Below, piece after piece: positions 5,922-15,199 of a DNA stretch of 23,174 nt. The stretch covers positions 1 to 23,174 of the forward strand of contig CAIUKZ010000404.1 in NCBI GenBank assembly GCA_903899865.1, in the 5' to 3' direction. A model generated the notes under the pieces. The model was given only the letters and a program-made list of their open reading frames with translations, was not told the origin of the DNA and did no database searches. The DNA is from an uncultured Bacteroidales bacterium (GTDB lineage Bacteria; Bacteroidota; Bacteroidia; Bacteroidales; Paludibacteraceae). The position numbers and the translations under genes are program-made. The stretch's first letter is position 1. Each line of letters opens with the position of its first letter.

Positions 5922-7037
5922 ATGGATCATCTTCGCTATAAAATAGGGATTACCCTCATTAAAGGTATAGGCAATAATCTGGCTAAAAACCTGATAGCTT
6001 ATGTAGGAAGTGTGGAGGGTGTGTTCAAAGAAAATCAAGCCAATTTATCAAAAATTCCAGGCATCGGTGATGTACTATCGAAAGAGATAGTGTCGCAAGA
6101 TGTGCTGAAACGCGCTGACCAGGAAGTAGAATTTGTAATCAAAAACAAGATTCAACCCTATTATTTTGCTGATAGAGATTATCCATTTCGCCTCAAAGAA
6201 TGTGCAGATTCGCCCATCCTTATTTTCACCAAAGGCAATTGTGACTTGAACAATGGCAAGTTTATAGGCATAGTGGGAACTCGTAACGCTACTGAAACTG
6301 GTAAAGAGTATTGCAAAAAACTGATCACTGATCTGTCTCAACTTCAGCCCAATGCAATTATTGTAAGTGGACTGGCTTATGGCGTGGATATATGTGCTCA
6401 CAAGGTAGCATTGGAAGTGGGACTGCCCACTATTGGAGTAGTGGGGCATGGACTGGATCGGATTTATCCAGCAGCACATCGCCCCACAGCGGTAAAAATG
6501 CTTGACAATGGAGCATTGCTTACCGAATACCTCAGCCAGACAAATCCTGACAGGCAGAACTTTGTGCAGCGGAACAGAATTATAGCTGGACTGTCGGATG
6601 CCACGGTGGTTATCGAATCGGCGGCAAAAGGAGGTGCACTTATCACTGCCGAAGTAGCCAATGATTACAACAGGGATGTATTTGCTTTTCCGGGAAGAGT
6701 GGGCGATGAATGGTCGGCAGGCTGCAACGCCCTCATTAAATCTCACAAAGCATCACTCATAGAGTCGGCAGCTGATTTGTGCCAATGCATGAACTGGGAA
6801 AGTGATGTTGACGCTTCGATAAGTCAACCGATTCAAACCGCCTTGTTTCTAGATTTATCGGACCATGAGCAACAAATAATCACCACACTACGACAAAACA
6901 GCGAAGGGATGCAGGTCAACGAAATAGCAATATCACTCTCCCAACCTTTTAGCAAAATATCGTCATTGTTACTGGAAATGGAATTCAAAGGATTGGTGAA
7001 GTGTCTGCCTGGAAGTGTGTATCGAATTGTAAAATAG
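5922..7037 (+). CDS. dprA: DNA processing protein DprA
   Basis: DprA binds incoming single-stranded DNA and loads RecA during natural transformation; it is also kept in bacteria not known to be competent. The 371-residue product has a helix-hairpin-helix-like N-terminal part with KIPGIGDVLS (44-53). The Rossmann-like core follows: GIVGTRNATETG (116-127), VSGLAYGVDICAH (148-160), GHGLDRIYPAAH (175-186), NFVQRNRIIAGLS and GGALITAE. A winged-helix C-terminal domain of about 60 residues ends the protein. All key motifs are present and the length is normal. It probably shares a transcript with the two genes before it. DUF4268 follows after 23 bases. Confidence 0.95.
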   Translation: MDHLRYKIGITLIKGIGNNLAKNLIAYVGSVEGVFKENQANLSKIPGIGDVLSKEIVSQDVLKRADQEVEFVIKNKIQPYYFADRDYPFRLKECADSPILIFTKGNCDLNNGKFIGIVGTRNATETGKEYCKKLITDLSQLQPNAIIVSGLAYGVDICAHKVALEVGLPTIGVVGHGLDRIYPAAHRPTAVKMLDNGALLTEYLSQTNPDRQNFVQRNRIIAGLSDATVVIESAAKGGALITAEVANDYNRDVFAFPGRVGDEWSAGCNALIKSHKASLIESAADLCQCMNWESDVDASISQPIQTALFLDLSDHEQQIITTLRQNSEGMQVNEIAISLSQPFSKISSLLLEMEFKGLVKCLPGSVYRIVK

Positions 7038-7060
7038 AAATGAATATTGTGCCGTAAAGA

Positions 7061-7513
7061 ATGTATAGCAAAGAGGAATTAAAGGAACTAAAACGAGAAT
7101 TTTGGGAAGGATTTGGCGTGTATTGTAGCAATGTGCCGGCGCTCAAGAAGCGAAAAAGCAAATTCATGCTCTACAATACCAAAATGAAAGGTGTAGAACT
7201 AAAACTTGATGCCACGCGCGATGGCGCCTATGTGATTCTAGAAATTAACCACTCAGATGCCAAAGCTCGTTTTGAAAAATACGAGCAATTTGAAAAATAC
7301 AAAGCCATCATGGAGCAAGATTTCAAAGAAGGATTGATTTGGGACTTTGCCTACGTGAGAGAATGTGGCACCGAAGTTTGTAGAATTTACACCCATCTAC
7401 CTGAAATTGACCTTCACCGCAGATTACACTGGATGCAGTTTTACCAATTTATGTCCACTGAAATGCTAAAACTTGAAAAAGCATTCAACAAGGTAAAAGA
7501 GGCGTTGGACTAA
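7061..7513 (+). CDS. DUF4268 family protein
   Basis: The 150-residue soluble protein starts MYSKEELKELKREFWEGFG and contains YNTKMKGVELKLDATRDGAYVILEI with HSDAKARFEKYEQF after it. This pattern (K-EFW-FG, then KMDA-R--A-I-IEI-H-D) is that of DUF4268, a small protein family seen widely in Bacteroidota. No catalytic motif is obvious and its role is unknown; some DUF4268 domains sit at the end of restriction-like nucleases, which suggests an alpha/beta nuclease-related fold, but no PD-ExK set is clear here. It has no signal peptide or membrane segment. Its position 23 bases after dprA fits co-transcription; a separate promoter for purH follows. Confidence 0.75.
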   Translation: MYSKEELKELKREFWEGFGVYCSNVPALKKRKSKFMLYNTKMKGVELKLDATRDGAYVILEINHSDAKARFEKYEQFEKYKAIMEQDFKEGLIWDFAYVRECGTEVCRIYTHLPEIDLHRRLHWMQFYQFMSTEMLKLEKAFNKVKEALD

Positions 7514-7565
7514 GAAAAAATACAAACGGTAAAAAATCGTTTTATTGCCGAAAACAAAAAAAAAT

Positions 7566-7599
7566 GTGTTGAGTAAGTAAATGTTTTTTTGTAGCTTTG
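7566..7599 (+). promoter_or_regulatory. Promoter for purH
   Basis: A -7 box TAGCTTTG (7592-7599, matching TAnnTTTG) is preceded by GTGTTG (7566-7571) with 20 bases between, a near match to a -33 TTTG box. Transcription would start around 7606, leaving a leader of about 20 bases before the purH ATG at 7628. This short leader leaves no room for a purine riboswitch. Confidence 0.6.
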
Positions 7600-7627
7600 C
7601 GTTTTATAAACATTCTCACAAAACAAC

Positions 7628-9148
7628 ATGGAAAAAAAGCAAATCAAAACAGCGTTGGTGTCAGTCTATCACAAGGATAATCTTGATTTAATTATCAAAA
7701 AACTGCATGCTGACGGAGTAGAATTTATCTCAACTGGAGGTACACAAACATTCATCGAATCACTCGCTATTCCATGTAAAGCAGTTGAAGACCTAACAGG
7801 TTATCCCTCCATCCTTGGCGGACGCGTGAAGACTTTACACCCAAAAGTGTTTGGCGGCATTCTCAACAGACGCGATTTAGAACTTGACCAACAACAAATA
7901 GCACAATACGACATTCCAGAAATTGATTTAGTAATCGTAGATTTATACCCATTTGAAGCCACTGTAGCATCAGGGGCAGACGAACCTACTACCATCGAAA
8001 AAATTGATATCGGAGGCATTTCATTAATCCGTGCTGCAGCGAAAAACTACAACGATGTGGTAATCATCGCTTCACAAGACCAATACGAACCGCTGTTGGA
8101 AATTATTACTGCCAATGGCTCTCAGACCACACTAGAAGAGCGCAGATGGTTTGCCAAAGAAGCTTTTGCGGTGTCATCTCACTATGACTCTGCTATTTTC
8201 AACTATTTCGACGGAGCAGAACAAAGCGCATTTCGCCAAACTGAAAACAGTGGCAAGGTACTTCGCTATGGTGAAAACCCACATCAAGGTGGTGTGTTTT
8301 TTGGCAAGTTCGAAGAGATGTTTGAACAATTGCAAGGAAAAGAAATATCGTATAACAACCTGCTAGACATTGACGCTGCGGTAAATCTAATCAATGAATT
8401 TGAAGACCTTACCTTTGCCATATTGAAGCACAACAATGCCTGTGGAATTGCATCACGTCCAGTGCTGGTAGACGCTTGGCAAGCAGCCTTAGATGGAGAC
8501 CCTGTGTCTGCATTTGGTGGTGTCTTGATTACCAATGCCATCATTGACAAAGTGACTGCCGAAGAAATCAACAAATTGTTTTTTGAAGTAATCATAGCAC
8601 CTGATTATGACTTGGAGGCATTAGAAATTTTAGGCCAAAAGAAAAATCGTATCATTCTGATTTTGAAAGAGGCTAAACTAAAAGCAAAACAATTCCGTTC
8701 GCTACTCAATGGTGTGCTGGTACAAGATAAAGACAATCACACAGTGAAAGCTGATGAACTAACAGTGGTGACAGAAAAGTCGCCGACAGCGCAAGAAGTA
8801 GAAGATTTGATTTTTGCCAATAAAATAGTGAAACACACCAAGTCAAACGCCATCATTTTTGCTAAGAACAAACAAATGTGCTCGAGCGGCGTGGGTCAAA
8901 CGTCACGTGTGGATGCACTACGTCAAGCCATCGAAAAAGCAGGCTCATTTAACATGGACTTGAAAGGCGCTGTGATGGCATCTGATGCATTTTTCCCTTT
9001 CCCTGACTGTGTGGAAATAGCCTCAGAAGCAGGTGTAACGGCTGTGATTCAACCAGGCGGATCTATCAATGATAAGCTGTCAATTCAAACATGCAACGAC
9101 AAAGGAATGGCAATGGTAACAACAGGTTTCCGTCATTTCAAACACTAA
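7628..9148 (+). CDS. purH: Bifunctional AICAR transformylase/IMP cyclohydrolase PurH
   Basis: PurH carries out the last two steps of purine synthesis, formylating AICAR with 10-formyl-tetrahydrofolate and closing the ring to IMP. The 506-residue product has an N-terminal MGS-like cyclohydrolase domain with ISTGGTQ (34-40), PSILGGRVKTLHPKVFGGIL (60-79) and DLYPFE (105-110). The transformylase domain follows with LRYGENPHQ (212-220), the catalytic pair Lys267-His268 in AILKHNNACG, and SAFGG (294-298). The C-terminus, VIQPGGSINDK through VTTGFRHFKH, is complete. The length is normal. It precedes mreB by 51 bases, an order seen in many Bacteroidota, with no clear terminator between them. Confidence 0.97.
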   Translation: MEKKQIKTALVSVYHKDNLDLIIKKLHADGVEFISTGGTQTFIESLAIPCKAVEDLTGYPSILGGRVKTLHPKVFGGILNRRDLELDQQQIAQYDIPEIDLVIVDLYPFEATVASGADEPTTIEKIDIGGISLIRAAAKNYNDVVIIASQDQYEPLLEIITANGSQTTLEERRWFAKEAFAVSSHYDSAIFNYFDGAEQSAFRQTENSGKVLRYGENPHQGGVFFGKFEEMFEQLQGKEISYNNLLDIDAAVNLINEFEDLTFAILKHNNACGIASRPVLVDAWQAALDGDPVSAFGGVLITNAIIDKVTAEEINKLFFEVIIAPDYDLEALEILGQKKNRIILILKEAKLKAKQFRSLLNGVLVQDKDNHTVKADELTVVTEKSPTAQEVEDLIFANKIVKHTKSNAIIFAKNKQMCSSGVGQTSRVDALRQAIEKAGSFNMDLKGAVMASDAFFPFPDCVEIASEAGVTAVIQPGGSINDKLSIQTCNDKGMAMVTTGFRHFKH

Positions 9149-9199
9149 AACTAAAGAAATTAAGACAAATAACATTCACCAAATTAATACTTTAAGAAA

Positions 9200-10219
9200 A
9201 TGGGACTGTTTTCATTTACACAAGAAATAGCGATTGACCTTGGAACTGCCAACACCATCATTATTCACAATGACAAAATTGTGGTTGATGAGCCTTCGGT
9301 GGTAGCTTTGGACAAAAGAACTGATAAGCTAATCGCCATTGGCGAACGTGCTCGTCAGATGCAAGGAAAGGAAAATGAGGGAATTCGAACCGTTCGTCCT
9401 TTAAGAGACGGTGTGATTGCTGATTTCTATGCAGCTGAATTGATGATACGTGGAATGATCAAAATGATTCCTACCAAAAATCATTTGTTCTCTCCAACAC
9501 TAAAAATGGTAGTTTGTATCCCATCGGGAAGTACAGAGGTTGAGATTCGTGCTGTACGTGACTCTTCCGAGCATGCTGGTGGACGCGAAGTATATATGAT
9601 TTATGAACCAATGGCTGCTGCTATTGGAATTGGGATAGATGTGGAAGCTCCTAATGGGTGTATGATTGTGGATATTGGTGGTGGTACTACCGAGATTGCG
9701 GTGATTTCACTTGGTGGAATTGTTTCCAATAAATCTATCCGCATTGCGGGTGATGATTTGACCTTGGATATTGTGGAATACATGGGTCGTATGCACAACA
9801 TCAAAGTGGGTGAACGTACCGCTGAGCTTATCAAAATCAATGTAGGTGCTGCTTTGACCGACCTTGAAGATGCACCAGAGGATTACATCGTACATGGACC
9901 TAACCGTATGACTGCATTGCCTATGCAAGTGCCAGTGTCTTACCAAGAGGTGGCTCATTGCCTAGAAAAATCAATCTCAAAAATCGAATCGGCCATCCTG
10001 AGTGCTTTGGAACAAACGCCTCCTGAATTGTATGCTGACATTGTACAAGGTGGTATTTATCTTGCAGGTGGTGGGGCATTGCTTCGTGGACTTGACAAAC
10101 GATTGACCGATAAGCTGAACATCCAATTCCACATCGCTGATGATCCATTACGTGCAGTAGCTCGTGGAACAGGTATTGCATTAAAGAATGTAGATAAATT
10201 CTCATTCTTAATAAGATAA
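9200..10219 (+). CDS. mreB: Rod shape-determining protein MreB
   Basis: MreB is a bacterial actin that forms membrane-bound filaments and positions the wall-elongation machine. The 339-residue product has the actin-fold nucleotide motifs: phosphate-1 DLGTANTII, phosphate-2 VDIGGGTTEIAVIS, and the adenosine motif LAGGGALLRGLD. It also contains YEPMAAAIGIG, a strongly conserved MreB segment. The N-terminus MGLFSF gives a short hydrophobic patch that may help membrane binding. A strong hairpin terminator directly follows, separating it from mreC although the order mreBCD-mrdA-rodA is kept. Confidence 0.97.
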   Translation: MGLFSFTQEIAIDLGTANTIIIHNDKIVVDEPSVVALDKRTDKLIAIGERARQMQGKENEGIRTVRPLRDGVIADFYAAELMIRGMIKMIPTKNHLFSPTLKMVVCIPSGSTEVEIRAVRDSSEHAGGREVYMIYEPMAAAIGIGIDVEAPNGCMIVDIGGGTTEIAVISLGGIVSNKSIRIAGDDLTLDIVEYMGRMHNIKVGERTAELIKINVGAALTDLEDAPEDYIVHGPNRMTALPMQVPVSYQEVAHCLEKSISKIESAILSALEQTPPELYADIVQGGIYLAGGGALLRGLDKRLTDKLNIQFHIADDPLRAVARGTGIALKNVDKFSFLIR

Positions 10220-10234
10220 AACTAAAACACTGAT

Positions 10235-10275
10235 ATTTCGGGAATCCTTGCAAAAAGATTCCCGAAATTTTCTTT
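10235..10275 (+). terminator. Intrinsic terminator between mreB and mreC
   Basis: A perfect 12-bp stem, ATTTCGGGAATC (10235-10246) with GATTCCCGAAAT (10257-10268), closes a 10-base loop and runs into TTTCTTT. It starts 15 bases after the mreB stop. It would let mreB be made in excess over the membrane components, with partial read-through or a separate promoter feeding mreC. Confidence 0.8.
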
Positions 10276-10441
10276 ACATTCGATTCAAATTTGCCCTGTT
10301 TTTGGTGCACTACAGTAGGTGCATAATGGCAGACAATCTGAGCAATGCCCTATACAACAGGCTTTTGGGTGTCTCAAAACTCAAGCATTCACAACGCTAA
10401 TCGGTGCAAACCAAAACCAGCATAAAACAAAAGACGAAGGC

Positions 10442-11284
10442 ATGAAAAACCTCCTCAATTTTTTGATAAAATACAGCGTGGTGTTTTTATTTCTTGTGCT
10501 AGAAATAATTTCGCTATCTATGGTTTTCAATAATAAGGATTATCAAAAAAGTGTCTTTCTGTCATCAAGCAACAGCATGGTTTCTACGCTCTACGAATGG
10601 AATAATTCGATTGTAGAATTCTTCAAACTCCGGGCTGCGAACGATAATCTATCGGAAGAAAATACGGCTTTGAAAAATCAGGTGATACTCCTTCAAAATG
10701 AGTTGGCTACCCTTCAGCCCTCAGACACCGACTCCATCCATTTTCGCATTCCACCTGAAATGGAGTACAAGTTCATACCTGCCAAGGTAATCAACAGCTC
10801 TACCAACAAACTTCAAAACTATATTACCCTCAACAAAGGGGCTTCTGATGGCATTAAACCCGATATGGGTGTGGTGAGCGACGAGGGTGTGGTGGGAATT
10901 GTAAAAACAGTTTCCAATCGATTTGCGGTAGTAATCCCAGTATTAAATCCTAAGATTCAGGTTAGTTGTAAGTTCAAAAACAGCAATTACAATGGCTCGT
11001 TGTTATGGTCAGGTCAGGATTATCGATACTCGAATCTTACAGACATTGCCCGACATGTAAAACTGGCATTGGGCGATACGCTCATCACCAGTGGACTTAC
11101 CAGCACTTTTCCAGCAGGAATTCCAGTAGGATGTATCGAAGACTTCAACATCAAGGAGAGTGATGCCTATTACAATATCAAAGTGAAGCTGGCAGTTAAT
11201 TTTAGGACTTTATTACATGTGAAAGTCATTAATTATTTGAATTATAACGAGCAAAAGGAATTAGAAAAAATACCTGAAGAATAA
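10442..11284 (+). CDS. mreC: Rod shape-determining protein MreC
   Basis: MreC is a periplasmic scaffold anchored in the inner membrane that switches the PBP2-RodA pair on. From the ATG at 10442 the product has 280 residues; the frame extends upstream to 10319, but MKNLLNFLIKYSVVFLFLVL is the natural start, with one membrane helix at about residues 10-29. A coiled coil follows (DNLSEENTALKNQVILLQNE, about 68-87), then the beta domain with NYITLNKGASDGIKPDMGVV, containing the family motif LNKG--DGI--GM-V, and GDTLITSGLTSTFPAGIPVG. Residues match MreC throughout. It is followed after one base by mreD. Confidence 0.93.
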   Translation: MKNLLNFLIKYSVVFLFLVLEIISLSMVFNNKDYQKSVFLSSSNSMVSTLYEWNNSIVEFFKLRAANDNLSEENTALKNQVILLQNELATLQPSDTDSIHFRIPPEMEYKFIPAKVINSSTNKLQNYITLNKGASDGIKPDMGVVSDEGVVGIVKTVSNRFAVVIPVLNPKIQVSCKFKNSNYNGSLLWSGQDYRYSNLTDIARHVKLALGDTLITSGLTSTFPAGIPVGCIEDFNIKESDAYYNIKVKLAVNFRTLLHVKVINYLNYNEQKELEKIPEE

Positions 11285-11285
11285 A

Positions 11286-11783
11286 ATGGCACTATTTATA
11301 CAAAATATTGTTCGCTTTGTGTTGCTAGTACTTTTTCAAGTATTGGTACTTAACAACATTGAATTTTTGGGATTAGTCAATCCCTATTTATATATTTTGT
11401 TTATCATCACCTTGCCTGTAAGACTGCCTAACTGGGTTTCAATTTTATTGTCTTTTGGAACCGGTTTATTAATCGACACATTTTCCAATACTCATGGCAT
11501 GCATGCATTTGCAGCTGTGTTGATAGCGTTTCTTCGATCGGGCATCATTGATTTATTTATCACCATCGAAGAGGGCAACAATCCATCGCCAACTTTCTAC
11601 ACCTTTGGTATGAATGCATATATCAAGTATGTAGTACTGATGATTCTGATTTATCACATTGCATTTTTCACTCTTGAGGCTTTCTCATTTACTCATTTGT
11701 GGATATTGATGATTAAAATCATTCTTAGTTCATTGGTCACCTTTATCCTAATCATGGGCTTACAAACCATTAAATCCAAGTAG
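11286..11783 (+). CDS. mreD: Rod shape-determining membrane protein MreD
   Basis: MreD is an integral membrane partner of MreC in the elongation complex. The 165-residue product is very hydrophobic, with about five helices, and contains NPYLYILFIITLPVRLPNW and GTGLLIDTFSNTHGMHAFAA. The latter, with its G--IDTFSNT-G-HA pattern, is a signature of MreD in Bacteroidota. The family is weakly conserved, so position between mreC and mrdA adds much to the call. The start codon lies 1 base after the mreC stop and its end is 5 bases before mrdA, showing tight coupling. Confidence 0.88.
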   Translation: MALFIQNIVRFVLLVLFQVLVLNNIEFLGLVNPYLYILFIITLPVRLPNWVSILLSFGTGLLIDTFSNTHGMHAFAAVLIAFLRSGIIDLFITIEEGNNPSPTFYTFGMNAYIKYVVLMILIYHIAFFTLEAFSFTHLWILMIKIILSSLVTFILIMGLQTIKSK

Positions 11784-11788
11784 CGGAA

Positions 11789-13624
11789 ATGGTAAATGAT
11801 GTATTACAAAACAGAAGGTATGTATTAGTGCTGCTCATCACCACGGTTATTATTACTTATGTGCTACGTTTGTTTTACATTCAGGTAATAGACCCACGCT
11901 ACAAAGAAGGTGCAGACAGCAATGCCTTCCTTAAGAAAACTCAATTTCCACCGCGCGGGCTAATTTATGACCGCAACCACAAACTATTGGTGTACAACAA
12001 ACCAGCCTATGACATTGCCATCATATTGCGTGAAGTACATGAGTTAGATACCCTCGCATTTTGTAGGGCATTGGACATCAACAAACAATTTTTCATTAAA
12101 CGAATTGCGGACATAAAAGACCGGAAAAAAAACCCTGGCTATTCCTCCTACACGCCACAGCTGTTTATGAGTCAGTTGAGCATCAACGACATTGCTACCA
12201 TACAGCAATCGATGTATAAATACCCAGGGTTTTATATTCAGAACCGTACTTTGCGAGAATATGCTTACCCCATGGCAGCGCATGTGCTGGGCAGTATTGG
12301 CGAGGTTTCAAGACGTAAAATTGAAAATGATGATTACTACAAACAAGGGGATTATGCAGGAAGAGACGGCATAGAATACACGTATGAAGAGGAATTGCGG
12401 GGTGAAAAGGGCGTTGAAATTCTGCTTCGTGATGCCAAGGGTCGTATCAAAGGGAAATACGAAAATGGGAAGGAGGATATTGCACCAAAAGCAGGGCGCA
12501 ATTTGACACTTACGCTGGATGCCGATTTGCAATTGCTGGCCGAGAAATTGCTTACTGGAAAAATTGGAAGTATAGTAGCCATAGAGCCTGCTACTGGTGA
12601 GATATTGGCTATGGCCTCCAATCCTACTTTCAACCCTTCGCTGTTGGTAGGTCGTCAGCGATCAAAAAACTATGCCGAATTGGTTAAAGACCCTACAAAG
12701 CCATTGATGAACCGTGCCACACAGGCGCAGTATTCGCCAGGGTCGTCGTTCAAAACCATACAAGCGTTGGTCTGCCAGCAGTTTGGAGGCATCAATCAAG
12801 ACACTCGATTTCTTTGTAACGGAACTGGCTCGTCACCCATCAAGTGTACCCACTCACACGGATCGCCAGTGAGCTTATTGATGGCCATAGAACAAAGCTG
12901 TAACCCCTACTTTTGGAACACTTTCAGAAGCACTCTCGAACGCGATGGATACGGCGAAAAAAATAGAAACTTTATCGAAAATTACAACAAGTGGGAAGAA
13001 TCTATCGAAAGCTTCGGATTTGGGCACAAGTTTACCGATGGTGATATTTATGAACAATCAAGAGGGAATATTCCCAAGGAGAAATACTTTAATAAATACT
13101 ATGGTGCTACAGGCTGGAGAGCGTTGACCATACGCTCACTTTCTATTGGACAGGGTGAAGTACTGGTTACTCCTCTACAACTGGCCAATGGTATGGCTGC
13201 TATAGCCAATCAGGGGTATTATATCACCCCACATCTCAATCGGTGCGATTCATTGAGAAAGAAAATACATCGTACGAATGTAGACAAACAGTACTTCCCA
13301 ATAGTGAATGAAGGTATGTGGCGTGTTTGTGAATTTGGAACAGGTCGTCACTATAAAATTCCAGGCTTGGAAATGTGTGGGAAAACAGGAACAGTTCAAA
13401 ACAATCATGGTAAAGACCACTCCATCTTTGTGGGATTTGCTCCGAGAAATAATGCTAAAATAGCCATTGCTGTTATCATCGAAAATGCGGGATTTGGAGC
13501 CACATGGGCAGCACCCATTTCAAGCCTGATGGTAGAACAGTACATGTTCAAAAAAATAGCTAGACCTGAATTGCAAGAAAGATTAACCGGTTCATCAACA
13601 AATATAGATGTCAAGGAACGTTAG
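11789..13624 (+). CDS. mrdA: Penicillin-binding protein 2 (elongation transpeptidase)
   Basis: PBP2 crosslinks new peptidoglycan during cell elongation. The 611-residue product has one membrane helix near residues 11-30, then the pedestal domain (PPRGLIYDRNHKLLVYN at 54-70, AAHVLGSIGEV, AGRDGIEYTYEEELRG). The class B transpeptidase domain carries the active-site Ser319-x-x-Lys322 in SPGSSFKT, the Ser370-Cys-Asn372 motif in EQSCNPYFW, and Lys532-Thr-Gly-Thr in CGKTGTVQ. All catalytic motifs are intact and the length is normal. Its 3' end overlaps rodA by 17 bases, consistent with coupled translation of two proteins that act as a pair. Confidence 0.96.
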   Translation: MVNDVLQNRRYVLVLLITTVIITYVLRLFYIQVIDPRYKEGADSNAFLKKTQFPPRGLIYDRNHKLLVYNKPAYDIAIILREVHELDTLAFCRALDINKQFFIKRIADIKDRKKNPGYSSYTPQLFMSQLSINDIATIQQSMYKYPGFYIQNRTLREYAYPMAAHVLGSIGEVSRRKIENDDYYKQGDYAGRDGIEYTYEEELRGEKGVEILLRDAKGRIKGKYENGKEDIAPKAGRNLTLTLDADLQLLAEKLLTGKIGSIVAIEPATGEILAMASNPTFNPSLLVGRQRSKNYAELVKDPTKPLMNRATQAQYSPGSSFKTIQALVCQQFGGINQDTRFLCNGTGSSPIKCTHSHGSPVSLLMAIEQSCNPYFWNTFRSTLERDGYGEKNRNFIENYNKWEESIESFGFGHKFTDGDIYEQSRGNIPKEKYFNKYYGATGWRALTIRSLSIGQGEVLVTPLQLANGMAAIANQGYYITPHLNRCDSLRKKIHRTNVDKQYFPIVNEGMWRVCEFGTGRHYKIPGLEMCGKTGTVQNNHGKDHSIFVGFAPRNNAKIAIAVIIENAGFGATWAAPISSLMVEQYMFKKIARPELQERLTGSSTNIDVKER

Positions 13625-15062
13625 TATAAAATATGCTTTAGATTGGACTACGGTGGCCTATTTCGTAGTATTGGTACTCATGGGATGGATCAGCATCTAT
13701 GGGGCGAGCTATGACTTTGATCAGGCGAGCATCATCGATTTTGATCACAGGGCTGGCAAGCAGTTTATATGGATACTCACAGCATTTGGCATTGGTGGTA
13801 TCTTGCTATTGGTGGATTACAAAGTGTATAGTGTGTTTGCCTACTTTATCTATGCTTTTGCCATTATGCTGCTCATCGTTACAATATTTGTGGCTCATGA
13901 CATCAAGGGGTCTCGCTCCTGGCTGGTGATAGGTCCCATTAGCTTTCAACCTGCGGAATTAGCAAAAATGGCAACTGCTTTGGCTTTATCAAAGTTTATG
14001 AGCTCCTATAACTACAAGATCAAAGGCTGGTCGGATTTGATTCCATTAGGGCTAATGATATTTCTACCCTTTGCACTGATTATACTTCAAAATGAAACTG
14101 GAACAGCCCTGGTATTCATCGCACTGTTGCTGATGCTTTATAGAGAGGGAATGAATGGCATTGTCCTATTACTAGGGTTTTTCGCCATTTTGCTTTTCAT
14201 CGTGGTGATTCGGTTCAGTAGCTTTCCTATACAGACTGATAGGGGTACTCTAGGAATGGTACTTGGCATGGGCATCATACTGGTAGTACAGTTTGTCTAT
14301 TCCATTTTTATTGCCAAAACTAGCAAGGAGTCAACACTTTTATTTTATATCGTTGCAGGGATAGCAGCGGTTTCGATTCTACTTAATTTTTTCTTCAAAT
14401 TAAGCTATAACTATGTTGCCATTTTCGCGGTAATGGTATCTTGTGTTTTTTGGTTTGTCATAGAACTGATGAATCGATTTAAAAAGTATTGGTTCATCAT
14501 CCTTTTTTCTATTGGATCTGTACTTTTCTGCTTCTCGGCCGATTATCTATTCGAGAAAGTATTGGAGCCTCACCAGCGGGTTCGTATCAAAGTGCTACTC
14601 AACATGGAAGAAGACCTCACAGGGGCAGGATATAATGTGAACCAATCCAAAATAGCTATCGGATCGGGAGGGTTTTTGGGCAAAGGTTTTTTGAATGGTA
14701 CTCAGACAAAACTCAAATATGTTCCTGAACAGGATACCGATTTTATATTTTGTACCGTGGGTGAGGAACACGGGTTTTGGGGTTCATCGCTGGTGTTGCT
14801 TATCTATTGGCTGTTTTTAATGCGGCTTATCACCATTGCCGAACGACAACGCGAAGCATTCAACCGTGTGTTTGCCTACTGTGTAGCTAGTATTTTTTTC
14901 TTTCACCTTACCATCAATGTGGGGATGGTGCTCGGCATCATGCCTGTAATTGGTATTCCACTTCCATTTTTCAGTTATGGCGGATCGTCATTATGGGGCT
15001 TCACCATCCTTCTATTTATCCTTCTTCGACTGGATGCATCCCGACTGGAGCGCATGAGGTAA
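13608..15062 (+). CDS. rodA: Peptidoglycan polymerase RodA
   Basis: RodA is the SEDS-family glycosyltransferase that polymerises lipid II into glycan strands together with PBP2. The 484-residue protein has many hydrophobic helices and SEDS signatures: GSRSWLVIGPISFQPAELAK near residue 101, ILQNETGTALVF, AGYNVNQSKIAIGSGGFLGK, TDFIFCTVGEEHGFWG and IGIPLPFFSYGGSS. It is longer than the E. coli protein (370 residues). The extra length lies in the middle, between the RFSS-QTDRGT segment and the helix before SADYLFEKVLEPHQR. RodA proteins of this phylum are often longer too. The ATG at 13608 overlaps the end of mrdA by 17 bases. Confidence 0.95.
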   Translation: MSRNVSIKYALDWTTVAYFVVLVLMGWISIYGASYDFDQASIIDFDHRAGKQFIWILTAFGIGGILLLVDYKVYSVFAYFIYAFAIMLLIVTIFVAHDIKGSRSWLVIGPISFQPAELAKMATALALSKFMSSYNYKIKGWSDLIPLGLMIFLPFALIILQNETGTALVFIALLLMLYREGMNGIVLLLGFFAILLFIVVIRFSSFPIQTDRGTLGMVLGMGIILVVQFVYSIFIAKTSKESTLLFYIVAGIAAVSILLNFFFKLSYNYVAIFAVMVSCVFWFVIELMNRFKKYWFIILFSIGSVLFCFSADYLFEKVLEPHQRVRIKVLLNMEEDLTGAGYNVNQSKIAIGSGGFLGKGFLNGTQTKLKYVPEQDTDFIFCTVGEEHGFWGSSLVLLIYWLFLMRLITIAERQREAFNRVFAYCVASIFFFHLTINVGMVLGIMPVIGIPLPFFSYGGSSLWGFTILLFILLRLDASRLERMR

Positions 15063-15169
15063 ACATTGACTAAGCAATTGGTTCAGCAGGAAATGCAATA
15101 CGATAAACATTGAAAATCTATTTTGAAATGAAAAATTATCAATTCTCCCCAATTCGTAGAAACGAGAAG

Positions 15170-15199
15170 AAGAGAGATTCGAATGAGTTTCTCTTTTTT
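15170..15199 (+). terminator. Terminator after rodA
   Basis: AAGAGAGA (15170-15177) pairs with TTTCTCTT (15188-15195), 8 bp with one G-T pair, across a 10-base loop, followed by more T residues to 15198. It lies 107 bases after the rodA stop and would close the elongation operon. Confidence 0.55.

Noticed and set aside
6075..6746. 223-codon minus-strand frame within dprA
   Set aside because: It is fully inside an intact dprA with all motifs, and its translation has no family features.
7514..7560. Terminator after the DUF4268 gene
   Set aside because: The only inverted pair (AAACG with CGTTT) has 5 bp and is not followed by a clean T-run.
10319..10441. N-terminal extension of mreC
   Set aside because: The added residues have no MreC similarity and would bury the membrane anchor. 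The ATG at 10442 gives the usual family start.
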